A stretch of 64,000 bases of DNA from JBGAHD01 sp044226395 (GCA_044226395.1 JBGAHD010000005.1:496001-560000), one strand, 5' to 3'; counted from the stretch's first letter, positions 52,083-61,087 are shown. The notes: generated by a model from the letters alone, not told the origin. A program made the numbers and translations.

Positions 52083-53993
52083 TCAATCCTCGGCGAGCAC
52101 GACAATCTGATCGTTCGGACCAAACGTAATCTTGTCCGACTTCTTGGGATTGACCTTGACACCGTAGCCGCGCTCGCGGTCGTTGGCATGCGCCATCAAG
52201 CGATAGCCGATCGCGGTCTCGCCACGACGCGCGGCGGATTCCATCACCGTATAGAAATTCACCGCCACGCCGGGCGCGATGTAGTCGGCCATCGGGCGAA
52301 TGTAGATCTCCGAGCCTTCCGAACTGAACAGCACGCGGAAGACTTGATCGAGATGCTTGTTCTCCGACAACTGCGAGATCATCAAGCTCACCAGCTTGTC
52401 GCTGACGATGAAGTCGTCGGCCTTGGCGACCTGCGCAAGGGCGCGATTGCGCAGGTCCATCATCTCGCTGACGATCGACAGATCCACGCCCGCGGCATCG
52501 GCGATATTGCGAAGATGCAGCAAGCAGATCAGGGTCTGCGCGTCGGCTTCCTGAATCGGCAGATCGTTGTAGGACAGCAGGATGATGTGCTGGAAACTCG
52601 GCGCGTCGAGCGCGGACAGCGTGGCCGAACTGGTCAGATCGCCATTGGCGAAGCGCACGCGTTGACGCTTGAGGCGCTTGGACAGATTCAACAGCGCTTC
52701 GCGCGCGCCCTCGCGCTTGCACAGCACCACGACCTCAGAACCAGCCGCGACGTAGTTGTCGAGCTCGGTGATGATGGCCACGGCCTTTTCGTTCCAGCCC
52801 ATGATCAAGGTGCGCTCGGGCTGCGCCTCGGCCTTCTCGCGATTGACTATGGCGCGCGTATCGGGCGTGGGCGGCGGGTCCTTGGCGGGCACGACGGTGT
52901 CGTCGTCCTCGCTGACCGCGATAATGCGATCGCCTTCCTCGATCAGGGTCGACATCGGTGGGTTGATCAGCACTTCGCCGTTGGCGCGCATGAAGCCCAT
53001 CACCGCGGACTCGTCATAGGCGCGGATGGCATCGCCATAGGCCTTGCCGACGAGGGACTTCTCTTCGCTGAAATAGATCTCGGCGCCATCAAAATCCAGC
53101 AATTCCGTGTACACCACGCTAAGACCCGATTGCCGACACGTCTGTGCGGTGACGCGCGCGATCAGATCTTCGCCTTGGATGAAGATCGCTTCCTGGCCAC
53201 CGACCAGGGCCGCGGCCTCGAGATTCTTGGCGTCGCGAATCTCGGCGACGATGTGATAGGGCTCTTGCTTGCGCTCGGGGTTGTTGGTCACCGCGAGCAC
53301 GGACTTAATCACGTAGATGTCGGGGTTGTCCGACTCCGGCGCCAGGATCACGATCGAACGCGCCGAATGCGGGTCGACCACGGCCAGATCGTCGAGGTCC
53401 AGCGGATCGCCGCGGCGACAGATCACGCGCGTGTTGGCGGTGCTGGAGAACTTGGCGCGAATCTCGTCTTCCATCTCGACCTTGTCGCGGTCGGCCAGGA
53501 TGACGATGGCGGGGTTCTTTTGATTGCTGTTGGCGATGATCAACTCGCCGATGATTGAAAACACCTTGCTCGACCAGCCCAAGATCAAGGTGTGCTCGGA
53601 CTCGATCACGCGCGAACGGCCCTTGCGCAGCTCCTCGAGCCGCGTCTCCAGGCCCGAGGTGATCGTACCGATCAGGATACTGACGATGAAGATGCCACCG
53701 ATCGTCACCAGCAACATCAAGCCGCGCAACACCCAGCCCTGATCGCCCGCCAGCGTGCCCGGATCGAGCGCATGCATCAGGCTTTGCCACGCGCCCTCGA
53801 TCGGCCCGATCGGATGCTCGGCATCGGCCGGATCGGCGCCCAGATGCAGCAGGGTCAAAACCACCGTCGCGGTCAGGACAATGGCCAGCGACGCCAGCGC
53901 CAACCAACCGATGATGGCGATGGCGCCCTTGGACAAGGTGTTTTCGAATCGATAGCGCAGGCGATCGCGCCAGGTCACGGCTTGGTGCGGCAT
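52083..53993 (-). CDS. CASTOR/POLLUX-type ion channel with TrkA-N/RCK domains
   Basis: 636 residues. Two membrane segments (about 23-48 and 86-112) flank a pore-like loop (LMHALDPGTLAGDQG). Then come two tandem RCK-like Rossmann domains (HTLILGWSSKVFSIIGELI at ~133 and RTLIMGWNEKAVAIITEL at ~395), each with a C-terminal half. This is the layout of plant CASTOR/POLLUX/SYM8 channels and their bacterial relatives, potassium- or calcium-regulated cation channels of the inner membrane. Function in bacteria is poorly known. Confidence 0.85.
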   Translation of the reverse strand: MPHQAVTWRDRLRYRFENTLSKGAIAIIGWLALASLAIVLTATVVLTLLHLGADPADAEHPIGPIEGAWQSLMHALDPGTLAGDQGWVLRGLMLLVTIGGIFIVSILIGTITSGLETRLEELRKGRSRVIESEHTLILGWSSKVFSIIGELIIANSNQKNPAIVILADRDKVEMEDEIRAKFSSTANTRVICRRGDPLDLDDLAVVDPHSARSIVILAPESDNPDIYVIKSVLAVTNNPERKQEPYHIVAEIRDAKNLEAAALVGGQEAIFIQGEDLIARVTAQTCRQSGLSVVYTELLDFDGAEIYFSEEKSLVGKAYGDAIRAYDESAVMGFMRANGEVLINPPMSTLIEEGDRIIAVSEDDDTVVPAKDPPPTPDTRAIVNREKAEAQPERTLIMGWNEKAVAIITELDNYVAAGSEVVVLCKREGAREALLNLSKRLKRQRVRFANGDLTSSATLSALDAPSFQHIILLSYNDLPIQEADAQTLICLLHLRNIADAAGVDLSIVSEMMDLRNRALAQVAKADDFIVSDKLVSLMISQLSENKHLDQVFRVLFSSEGSEIYIRPMADYIAPGVAVNFYTVMESAARRGETAIGYRLMAHANDRERGYGVKVNPKKSDKITFGPNDQIVVLAED

Positions 53994-54096
53994 GTGGGTT
54001 CCCCGGAAGTATCGTGAACTTTACACGGTGGGGCGGGGGCATGGCACCGGGGGAGGCGCGGAAATCCGCGCGGCTCGGGGGACGTCGCCGCCGTGA

Positions 54097-54118
54097 CCGG
54101 ACGCGCGGTCGCGTCCGG
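54097..54118 (-). terminator. Hairpin after the first MBL-fold gene
   Basis: A 9-bp stem CCGGACGCG / CGCGTCCGG with a 4-base loop lies 24 bases after the stop codon at 54142. No T-run. Confidence 0.5.
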
Positions 54119-54141
54119 CCAGGGCGAATTGGGGGATCAAG

Positions 54142-55311
54142 TCATTCCGAGCAGTTGCAGGGGGTTCTGGCTTCGACCGTATCAGCCGATTCCCGTGACG
54201 ATCGGGGGGTTGGCTTGGCGTCGGCGGTCTGGGACTCGCCGGACACTTGCCAGCTGATGTTGGCATCGCCGTTGGTCGAACCCTTGACGATGATTAGTCC
54301 ATTGTCATCGGTGACGAAGATGTTCTTGGTGGAACTGCGAGTTTCATAGCCATCGCCGGTGCCGCAGTGATAGCCATGCTTGGGCGCTGGGGAGAGATAA
54401 CCCAGGTAACGGTCCACGGAGTTGCATCGCGGATGCTCGTGCTTGTCACCGGCGCTGAAGATCACCGTCTGCGCTTTGTTGGCGGCGACCCAGGTCGTGG
54501 AATTGCTGCCCGCGGTATCGGCGCCATGATGCGCGCCGGTAATCACATCGGTATCCGACAAGGTGACCGGGCTCGTCGTGCCAATCGCGTCCTCGGTCGC
54601 GCCTGTCATGTCGCCGGTGAACACCATCTGGAACTTGTCGTAGACCGAGGCCACGACCATGCTGTAGGCATTCGCGGAAGCACCACCGTTGACGCCGAGA
54701 ATGTAGCCACCGACATCGACCTTGACCCCGCCGTTGCCGTCGGACACCCAACAGCTCAAGCCCGCTTCAGGCGCCTGAGATTGATAGAAATTCGGCCAAT
54801 AGCTAACCACGGCCGCGCCGTTCAATTCCTCGCTGTTAATCCAGTTCTTGACCGCTTGCACGTAAGACGAGCGCTGACCACCGAGGTAGATGCCTTGGAC
54901 CTTTCGGTCCGGGAAAACGGTGGGCAGATAGTTGCCGTGATCGCTGTCGCTGTGGCTCAAGGCCACGTAGATCTCGGTGCTGGGCTTGATGAGGTTGTCG
55001 ACATAGAGCTTGACCTTGTCCGCGGACCATCCCATTTCACCAACACCCGTGGAGCCACAGTCAAAGATGATCATGCGATCCTGCGACGGGCATTGCAGCA
55101 ACTGACAGTTGCCCGCGCCCACGGGCAAGGTGTGGACGATCACCTTGTCGGTGCCCGACTCCGGCATCGGCGAGACCGAGCCTGGCGACGGATATCCGAC
55201 CAAGCTCGACGCTGGCGGAGCGGTGCGCGTGTCCTGATGCGCGCACGCGCTCAAACCCAACAGCGCGATTAACCACAATTGTCGAAAACGCAACGAATGA
55301 ACAATCGCCAT
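54142..55311 (-). CDS. MBL-fold lipoprotein A1 (paralogue 1 of 6)
   Basis: 389 residues. Lipobox Cys23 in LLGLSACAHQ. The residue after Cys is Ala, so outer-membrane sorting is expected. The metallo-beta-lactamase fold follows: HTLPVGAGNCQLLQC, metal motif His120-x-Asp122-x-Asp124-His125 (ALSHSDSDHGNYLP), Asp234 in FTGDMTG and His261/His262 in TGAHHGADT. The HxDxDH form and the order of motifs resemble the MBL domain of ComEC, not true beta-lactamases. Six cysteines (69, 74, 85, 187, 296 and 316) are shared by all six paralogues. It groups with paralogues 3 and 4. Substrate unknown; a nucleic-acid or phosphodiester substrate would fit ComEC relatives. Confidence 0.9.
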   Translation of the reverse strand: MAIVHSLRFRQLWLIALLGLSACAHQDTRTAPPASSLVGYPSPGSVSPMPESGTDKVIVHTLPVGAGNCQLLQCPSQDRMIIFDCGSTGVGEMGWSADKVKLYVDNLIKPSTEIYVALSHSDSDHGNYLPTVFPDRKVQGIYLGGQRSSYVQAVKNWINSEELNGAAVVSYWPNFYQSQAPEAGLSCWVSDGNGGVKVDVGGYILGVNGGASANAYSMVVASVYDKFQMVFTGDMTGATEDAIGTTSPVTLSDTDVITGAHHGADTAGSNSTTWVAANKAQTVIFSAGDKHEHPRCNSVDRYLGYLSPAPKHGYHCGTGDGYETRSSTKNIFVTDDNGLIIVKGSTNGDANISWQVSGESQTADAKPTPRSSRESADTVEARTPCNCSE

Positions 55312-55358
55312 GGCGGCTCCTCCGATCGACGCGGGGTTCGCGTCGCGGGGCGCGCGTT

Positions 55359-55374
55359 TGCACGCGGCGTGCCA
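55359..55374 (-). promoter_or_regulatory. Sigma-54 promoter of MBL paralogue 1
   Basis: Minus strand: TGGCACGCCGCGTGCA. It fits the -24/-12 consensus, with GG and GC exactly spaced, 48 bases before the start codon. Confidence 0.75.
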
Positions 55375-55456
55375 CCGCGAGGTGACGCGCCGCGCACGGC
55401 TCGGCTGCGAACATCGCCCGTCGTGGCGGCACCGCCGCCGGTGACGCGGTCACGTC

Positions 55457-55466
55457 CGACATGTCG
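55457..55466 (-). promoter_or_regulatory. Candidate activator site upstream of paralogue 1
   Basis: CGACATGTCG, a palindrome 83 bases upstream of the -24 element. Similar GACATGTCG sites occur upstream of paralogues 3 and 4. Confidence 0.45.
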
Positions 55467-55576
55467 CGATCGGGCACGTTGTCGCCAGCAAGGTGGGACG
55501 CCATATGTAGGCCGCCGCGATCAAAAGCCGGCTGCCGCGATGGCGAGCACCGGGAACTTCAGTTCAGCGCGCTCGG

Positions 55577-56788
55577 CTACGGTCGATGATTCTTGGTGGC
55601 GTCGCCACGCCCTCGCCGGTCACCGGGATCCCATTCGTATTCGTAGCCGACGCCGTCCGTGAGAACCTTGATCAGGCCTTGGTTGTTGGTGACCAGGACC
55701 GGCTCCTCGGTCTTTCGCTTCGAGAAGACCTTGCCGACACCACACCAGTACTCATGTTCGTCCGAGGGATCATCAAGGAAGGGCAAATAACGATCGACCG
55801 CAACGCACTGCGGGTGACCATCTCGCGTTCCGGAGCTGAACATGACGAGTCCGGCCTCGTTCGCGTCGACCCACGAGTCGGAATTGCTCTTGAACGTATC
55901 TGATCCGTGATGGGCACCCGTGATCACATCGGTGTCGGCGAGATCAATCTGGAGATTCGCGAGGATCACATCCTCGGTCTTTCCCGTCATGTCGCCGGTG
56001 AAGATGGTTTGAAATGCCCCATAGGTTTCCGAGACGACCATGCTCATGTCATTGGCCGTCGGGCCGACTACGTCACTTGCCTTCTTGCCTGCATTGACCG
56101 CGAGAATGTAGGCCGCCACGTCGATGTCCCAGCCACCATGTTTGTCTGGCCGCCAGCAGCTCAACTCATCATTGGGCGCCAGATCGGAATGTTCGGTCTC
56201 CCATGAAATGACGTTCGCGCCCCTAGTTTCGCGCGCATCAATCCACTTTCTCACATCCGTGGGATAGTCAATGCGCTGCTGCGCCAGCACGATGTCGGCG
56301 ATCTCCGTGCTCTTGAAGATCACCGGCAAGTAGTTGCTGTGGTCGGCATCCGCGTGGCTCACTGACACGACAATTTCCGTGAACGGGTCAATCAGATCCT
56401 CTACATACTGCTTGACCGCATCTTCGTCCCAGCCGAGGTTCCCCACGCCGCGACTTCCGCAATCGAACACAATCAACTTGTTTTGCGCGGGACACTGCAA
56501 TAGCTGGCAATTCCCGGCGCCCACGGGCAAGGTATGAATGGTCATGATGCGACCTAGCACCATCTCGCCGTTGGAGAACGCCTCGCGAGGTCGTCGAGAC
56601 GAAAGCCGCATTCCACCTGCCGCATTGAAACTTTCAGGGGAGCGAGATTCGCCACTGGTCGCAGTCGGCACGCTGGTCGTCGTTGGTCGCGAGACGGTCT
56701 TCCCTCCACCGCCGTGAGAAGCGCAGCCCACCAGTGTCAAGATCAGGGTCAGGCAGGCCGAACCAATCCAATTGGCCTTCGTTAGCAT
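55577..56788 (-). CDS. MBL-fold lipoprotein B1 (paralogue 2 of 6)
   Basis: 403 residues from the ATG at 56788. This start matches the spacing of the other promoters and gives a lipoprotein signal with Cys22 (ILTLVGCASH). A longer reading frame upstream would run over the sigma-54 promoter and is rejected. A Ser/Thr-rich linker of ~60 residues precedes the MBL domain. The metal motif is intact: His145, Asp147, Asp149, His150 (SVSHADADHSNYLP), FTGDMTG and TGAHHGSDT. All six cluster cysteines are present. The GGWDIDVAAYILAVNAG segment groups it with paralogues 5 and 6. Confidence 0.88.
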   Translation of the reverse strand: MLTKANWIGSACLTLILTLVGCASHGGGGKTVSRPTTTSVPTATSGESRSPESFNAAGGMRLSSRRPREAFSNGEMVLGRIMTIHTLPVGAGNCQLLQCPAQNKLIVFDCGSRGVGNLGWDEDAVKQYVEDLIDPFTEIVVSVSHADADHSNYLPVIFKSTEIADIVLAQQRIDYPTDVRKWIDARETRGANVISWETEHSDLAPNDELSCWRPDKHGGWDIDVAAYILAVNAGKKASDVVGPTANDMSMVVSETYGAFQTIFTGDMTGKTEDVILANLQIDLADTDVITGAHHGSDTFKSNSDSWVDANEAGLVMFSSGTRDGHPQCVAVDRYLPFLDDPSDEHEYWCGVGKVFSKRKTEEPVLVTNNQGLIKVLTDGVGYEYEWDPGDRRGRGDATKNHRP

Positions 56789-56795
56789 GTGATTT

Positions 56796-56829
56796 CCCCG
56801 CATCGACTCGGGATGAGTCGGTCGCGGGG
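56796..56829 (-). promoter_or_regulatory. Leader hairpin of paralogue 2 that may cover the ribosome-binding site
   Basis: In the mRNA, CCCCGC-GAC-CGACTC-AUCCC-GAGUCG-AU-GCGGGG forms a two-step stem. The last arm, GCGGGG, is the only Shine-Dalgarno-like element before the ATG. The same leader precedes paralogue 5 and, less perfectly, paralogue 6. Confidence 0.55.
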
Positions 56830-56836
56830 CGGCGTT

Positions 56837-56852
56837 AGCATGCGATGTGCCA
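56837..56852 (-). promoter_or_regulatory. Sigma-54 promoter of MBL paralogue 2
   Basis: Minus strand: TGGCACATCGCATGCT, 49 bases before the start codon and just downstream of the stop of paralogue 3. Confidence 0.75.
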
Positions 56853-56889
56853 AGTCGATTGAGGCCAGCGAGCGCGACAGCGAGCGCCG

Positions 56890-58026
56890 CTAAGGAGGGC
56901 AGTCGCCGCGGGCCTTGGTGCATTCGCGAGGCACGGACTCCAGGAAGGAATCGCCGTGCATCGAGGGATCGAAATGCGCGTATGCCAGCGCGTCTTGCCC
57001 AAACAGGATGTCCGAATTGCCGGGCGTATAGCCTTTGACAATGATCAGACCGTTGGACCCGGTGGTGTAGGTCGCCCTTTGCGTGGTTCGCGTCTCTCGC
57101 CCACCGCCTGCGTTCCCGCAGGAGAAGCTGTGCTCTTTCTCACCCTCGCTCGTATCGTCGATATATCGGTCGACTGCTTGGCAACGCGGGTGATTGAACT
57201 TGGTGCCGGCACTGAAGACGGCGATCTGCGGTCGGGTCGTCATGGCCCACGAACTGCTGTTGCTGCCATCGGTGGTGGCGCCATGGTGCGCTGCCGTCAG
57301 CAACCGGGTATTGGCCAGATGGACTGGTGGGCTGTCCTCGACGACTTCTTCCGTTTCGCCGGTCATGTCGCCGGTGAACAAGGCGAGAAAGTCCCCATAC
57401 TCGCTCGCCACGACCATGCTGTTGCTGTTCTCGCCCAGGCCCGCGTTGACCGCGAGAATGTAGCCACGCGCTTCGAGGCTGACGCCGCCGCCAGGATCGT
57501 TGCCCCAGCAACTGAGGTCGGACTCGGGCATGGCCGTCGATGTGTACTGATGTGGCCACCAGTTCTGCACGAAGGCGCCATGCGTGGATTGCGTCTTGAT
57601 CCAGGAGCGCACGGATGCCGGGTATGACGCCGGATCACCGCCTTGCAGTATCCATTGAACCGTCCGGTGAGCAAACACCGTCGGCAGGTAATCGCTGTGA
57701 TCGTCGTTGCCATGACTCAGGCTGACGACGACATTCGTGTCTGCGTCAATCAATCTGTCGATATAGGCCTTGACGACGGACTTGTCCCAACCGCCCAACC
57801 CCTTTCCTCCGGATCCGCAGTCAAAAACGATCAGTCGATTCTGCGTGGGACATTGCAGCAACTGGCAGTTTCCGGCGCCGACGGGAAGCGTATGGATGAT
57901 GACGGGAATCGTCTCGTCCTGCGGTCCAGGCGCCACTCGACGCGCATCCTGGTGCGCGCAAGCCGCCAATCCCAGCAAAACGACAATCCACGCCTTTCGA
58001 AATCTCGACAACCCTGGCACTGACAT
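56890..58026 (-). CDS. MBL-fold lipoprotein A2 (paralogue 3 of 6), altered metal site
   Basis: 378 residues from the ATG at 58026. Lipobox Cys23 in LLGLAACAHQ. The metal motif reads His105-x-Asn107-x-Asp109-His110 (SLSHGNDDHSDYLP): the first Asp conserved in the other five is Asn. AHHGAD is AHHGAT. The later strands (FTGDMTG) and all six cysteines are kept. A C-terminal tail adds two more cysteines (RECTKARGDC). It may bind metal differently or be catalytically weak. Its promoter and leader are normal. Confidence 0.88.
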   Translation of the reverse strand: MSVPGLSRFRKAWIVVLLGLAACAHQDARRVAPGPQDETIPVIIHTLPVGAGNCQLLQCPTQNRLIVFDCGSGGKGLGGWDKSVVKAYIDRLIDADTNVVVSLSHGNDDHSDYLPTVFAHRTVQWILQGGDPASYPASVRSWIKTQSTHGAFVQNWWPHQYTSTAMPESDLSCWGNDPGGGVSLEARGYILAVNAGLGENSNSMVVASEYGDFLALFTGDMTGETEEVVEDSPPVHLANTRLLTAAHHGATTDGSNSSSWAMTTRPQIAVFSAGTKFNHPRCQAVDRYIDDTSEGEKEHSFSCGNAGGGRETRTTQRATYTTGSNGLIIVKGYTPGNSDILFGQDALAYAHFDPSMHGDSFLESVPRECTKARGDCPP

Positions 58027-58074
58027 GGCATGCACTCCGATCGACGCGCGCGATGGCGTCGCGGGGGCCGTGTT

Positions 58075-58090
58075 TGCAGGCGCCATGCCA
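58075..58090 (-). promoter_or_regulatory. Sigma-54 promoter of MBL paralogue 3
   Basis: Minus strand: TGGCATGGCGCCTGCA, 49 bases before the start codon. The sixth position is T instead of C, the least canonical of the six. Confidence 0.7.
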
Positions 58091-58212
58091 AGAGCGCCAT
58101 CGGCTACTCGATCGACTCACGCGTCGCGACGGATCGACGCGCGCTTCCTTCGTGCACCGAGTTGGCGTTGGCAAGGACGCGACTTCTCCGAACCGCGCCA
58201 TCGCGCGTGTCG

Positions 58213-58224
58213 CCGACATGTCGG
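58213..58224 (-). promoter_or_regulatory. Candidate activator site upstream of paralogue 3
   Basis: CCGACATGTCGG, a perfect 12-bp palindrome about 120 bases upstream of the -24 element, within the 398-base gap 58027-58424. Confidence 0.5.
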
Positions 58225-58390
58225 TCATGCCGCGTTTGAGCAAGGCGTCTGTCGCGCTCGCACGATGTGGCGCGTGTCAGGCGCTGAACGTTGAAAGAGG
58301 CTCGCGGGATGGCTCGCGCGAAAGCACCAACCGAGTGGCGCCTCGTGTCGCCACCTCGCTCTGGTCGCGAATCGGGCGATCAATAAAGCG

Positions 58391-58414
58391 ACGGACGCGC
58401 CGGGGCGCGTCCGT
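58391..58414 (-). terminator. Terminator of MBL paralogue 4
   Basis: A 10-bp stem ACGGACGCGC / GCGCGTCCGT with a 4-base loop, followed on the minus strand by CGCTTTATTG. Confidence 0.7.
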
Positions 58415-58424
58415 CCATGGTTCA

Positions 58425-59555
58425 TCAGTTCTCGGCGTCGACGGGTTTGCCACGACTCAGCACGGTGTCGGGCACGACCGGCCCACCGGCGGCGCGGGGC
58501 TGCTTGATCGCCGTTGACCGCGCGCTGTCGGAATCCTGCCATTCGATCGTGGCATTGCCATCGTTCAGGGCTTCGACGGTGATCAGGCCATTGTCGTCGG
58601 TGACGAAGACGTTTCGCGTTGTCGTGCGCTCTTCGTAGCCGTCGCTTTCACCGCAGTGATAGCGATGCGACGTGTCCGCATGCAGATAGCCCAAATAGCG
58701 ATCCACGGACGCGCACCGCGGATGTTTGTGCTTGTCGCCCGCGCTGAAGATCACGGTGCGCGGGCTATTGGCTGTCGCCCAGGATTGGGAATTGCTGCCA
58801 GCCGTGTCCGCGCCATGATGCGCGCCGGTGATCACGTTGGTGTTTGACAGATCATACGGTCCACCGGTGCCGATCGCGGCTTCGGTTTCACCCGTCATGT
58901 CACCCGTGAACAACATTTGGAAGTCACCGTAGACCGATCCCACGACCATGCTGTAGGCATTGGGGGAGCTTCCGGCGTTGACGCCCAGAATGTAGCCGGC
59001 GACATCGACTTTGAAACCATTCTTTCCGTCCGGCACCCAACAGCTCAATGCGTCCTCGGGCGCGTCGGACTGATAGAACTTTGGCCAGGAGCTGACCACC
59101 GTGGTTCCCTCCATCTTCTTGTCCGCGATCCAGTTCTTGACGGCAGTGACGTAAGCCGTTGGATTGCCACCGAGATAGATGCTGCCGATCGGCCGGTCAG
59201 GAAACACGGTGGGCAGGTAGTTGCCGTGATCGCTGTCGCTGTGGCTGAGCGCCACGTTGACCTCGGTCTTCGGTCCGAGCAATTTGTCGACGAAGACTTT
59301 CACGGCCTCGGCGGACCAGCCCTTGTCGCCCACGCCAGTCGAACCGCAATCGAAGACGATGACGCGATCCTGCGAAGGACACTGCAGCAGCTGACAATTG
59401 CCCGCGCCCACGGGCAAGGTGTAAACCATGAGCTTGTCGTTGCCCTGCTCGGGCGCCGGCGCGACCTGTCGCGTGTCCTGATGCGCGCAAGCGCCCAAAC
59501 CGAGCAGCGCGATAAACCACGAATGACGAAATGAGAATGCTGGGAAATGTGACAT
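58425..59555 (-). CDS. MBL-fold lipoprotein A3 (paralogue 4 of 6)
   Basis: 376 residues from the ATG at 59555. Lipobox Cys23 in LLGLGACAHQ. It is the closest relative of paralogue 1 (ALSHSDSDHGNYLPTVFPDR, SSWPKFYQS, HPRCASVDRYLGYL). The metal motif is intact: His105, Asp107, Asp109, His110. FTGDMTG and TGAHHGADT are present, as are all six cysteines. Its own promoter and a clear terminator make it a single-gene unit. Confidence 0.9.
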   Translation of the reverse strand: MSHFPAFSFRHSWFIALLGLGACAHQDTRQVAPAPEQGNDKLMVYTLPVGAGNCQLLQCPSQDRVIVFDCGSTGVGDKGWSAEAVKVFVDKLLGPKTEVNVALSHSDSDHGNYLPTVFPDRPIGSIYLGGNPTAYVTAVKNWIADKKMEGTTVVSSWPKFYQSDAPEDALSCWVPDGKNGFKVDVAGYILGVNAGSSPNAYSMVVGSVYGDFQMLFTGDMTGETEAAIGTGGPYDLSNTNVITGAHHGADTAGSNSQSWATANSPRTVIFSAGDKHKHPRCASVDRYLGYLHADTSHRYHCGESDGYEERTTTRNVFVTDDNGLITVEALNDGNATIEWQDSDSARSTAIKQPRAAGGPVVPDTVLSRGKPVDAEN

Positions 59556-59602
59556 GGCGGCTCCTCGTTTCGACGCTGAGATCGCGTCGCGGGGCGCGCA
59601 TC

Positions 59603-59618
59603 TGCACATGCCGTGCCA
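59603..59618 (-). promoter_or_regulatory. Sigma-54 promoter of MBL paralogue 4
   Basis: Minus strand: TGGCACGGCATGTGCA, 48 bases before the start codon. Confidence 0.75.
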
Positions 59619-59701
59619 CCGCGAGGTCTCGGCGCGCCTTCGGCGAATGAACGAAGGTGATCATGAAGCTCGCCGATTCCGACGTCGGCGTGGACAAGCC
59701 G

Positions 59702-59717
59702 GACATGTCGCTTGCGA
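59702..59717 (-). promoter_or_regulatory. Candidate activator site upstream of paralogue 4
   Basis: GACATGTCG then a GCGAC inverted half-site, 84 bases upstream of the -24 element, matching the position of the site at paralogue 1. Confidence 0.4.
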
Positions 59718-59818
59718 CGCGGGCGGCGATCGCGCGCGGCGGGTCTAGCGACTGCCGAAGTGACGCCGCGAGCCCTGACGCGCACGCTCAGGACCCGGGC
59801 GTCGAACTCCATCAAGGG

Positions 59819-61021
59819 CTAGTTCGCTGGCGCCACCGGCGCGCGAGGCTTGGGCTCGTCATCGTCGGCGTCACCGACGTTGGGCGTGGCGTCGGGGTTC
59901 CACCGGTACTCGAAGATCTGACCATTGGTGTCGACGTTGATCAGGCCCTGGGTGTCGGTGACCAAGACCGCGTCGTTGGTGACGCGATTGACGTAGAAGC
60001 CGTTCTGACCGCATTCGTAGTCGTGCTGATCCGCGTTGGTCAGCACGTAGGGGCGATACACGTCGACCGAGACGCAGCGCGGGTGCTCGTTCAAGGTGCC
60101 GGAACTGAAGATCACCAGCTCGGCGCGATTGGCATTGGCCCAGGCGTGCGAGTTGCTGCCGTCGGTATCGGCGCCATGATGCGCGCCGGTGATCACATCG
60201 GTGTCGGCGAGGTTGATGCGCGGATTGGCCGCGATCAGTTGCTGTGTCGCGCCGGTCATGTCGCCGGTGAAGATGGTCTGGAACGTGTCATAGGTCTCCG
60301 ACACGACCATGCTGGCGTCATTGGGCGTGTTGCCGGCGTTGACGGCAAGAATGTAGGCGGGCACATCGATGTCCCACCCACCATGGCGGTCTTCGGCCCA
60401 GCAACTGAGGTCATCGTTCGGGCGGGCATCGACGTGAGGACCTTGCCACCAGATCAAACGCGCACCGTCGTTGCGCTGCTGGTTCATCCACTGCTGCACG
60501 CGCACCGGATAGTCGTTCGGCGTTTGTCCGACCAGGATGGCGCTCACCTGGGTGTCGGCGAACATTGTGGGCAAGTACGAGCTGTGATCGCGATCGGCAT
60601 GGCTGATCGACACCACGACTTCGGTATCGATGTCGATCAGGTTATCGACGTACTCCGTCACTTCCTCGCGCGACCAGCCCAACGAGCCGCGCCCGCGACT
60701 ACCGCAATCGAACACCACGAGCTTGTTCTGCGCGGGGCATTCCAGGAGCTGGCAGTTGCCGGCGCCCACGGGAATCGTGTGGATCTTCATGACGTCGCCG
60801 ACGATCATCTCGCCGTGTCGATGGACGAGTCGTGGCGAGCGCTTGCGCGTCGCGCCTGTCCTCGAGGCCGTGTCGGCGCTGGCGTCGGCGGCGGCCTCGG
60901 AGACTGCCGGCGATGTCACGGAAGCCGCCGCGTCGGGTTTGGTGATTCGCTGGGAACAGGCGCCGAGCGCGAGAACGACGAACGACGCCGCGATACCGCG
61001 TGTGCTGAGACTTGCGTGCAT
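59819..61021 (-). CDS. MBL-fold lipoprotein B2 (paralogue 5 of 6)
   Basis: 400 residues. Lipobox Cys22 (LALGACSQ), then an Ala/Ser-rich linker. The metal motif is His141, Asp143, Asp145, His146 (SISHADRDHSSYLP), with FTGDMTG and TGAHHGADT. All six cysteines are present. GGWDIDVPAYILAVNAG and the linker group it with paralogues 2 and 6. The start at 61021 keeps the leader hairpin and promoter free. Confidence 0.88.
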   Translation of the reverse strand: MHASLSTRGIAASFVVLALGACSQRITKPDAAASVTSPAVSEAAADASADTASRTGATRKRSPRLVHRHGEMIVGDVMKIHTIPVGAGNCQLLECPAQNKLVVFDCGSRGRGSLGWSREEVTEYVDNLIDIDTEVVVSISHADRDHSSYLPTMFADTQVSAILVGQTPNDYPVRVQQWMNQQRNDGARLIWWQGPHVDARPNDDLSCWAEDRHGGWDIDVPAYILAVNAGNTPNDASMVVSETYDTFQTIFTGDMTGATQQLIAANPRINLADTDVITGAHHGADTDGSNSHAWANANRAELVIFSSGTLNEHPRCVSVDVYRPYVLTNADQHDYECGQNGFYVNRVTNDAVLVTDTQGLINVDTNGQIFEYRWNPDATPNVGDADDDEPKPRAPVAPAN

Positions 61022-61071
61022 GTGATTTACCCCCGCATCGACTCGGGATGAGTCGGTCGCGGGGCGGCGTT

Positions 61072-61087
61072 AGCACGCGATGTGCCA
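61072..61087 (-). promoter_or_regulatory. Sigma-54 promoter of MBL paralogue 5
   Basis: Minus strand: TGGCACATCGCGTGCT, 51 bases before the start codon. The leader repeats the CCCCGC / GCGGGG hairpin. The wider gap 61022-61338 also has GTGTTGTCG...CGCGACAC at 61202-61226, a possible activator site. Confidence 0.75.

Noticed and set aside
56788..56923. Longer N-terminus for MBL paralogue 2
   Set aside because: It would run across the sigma-54 promoter and leader hairpin and would hide the lipoprotein signal that starts at 56788.
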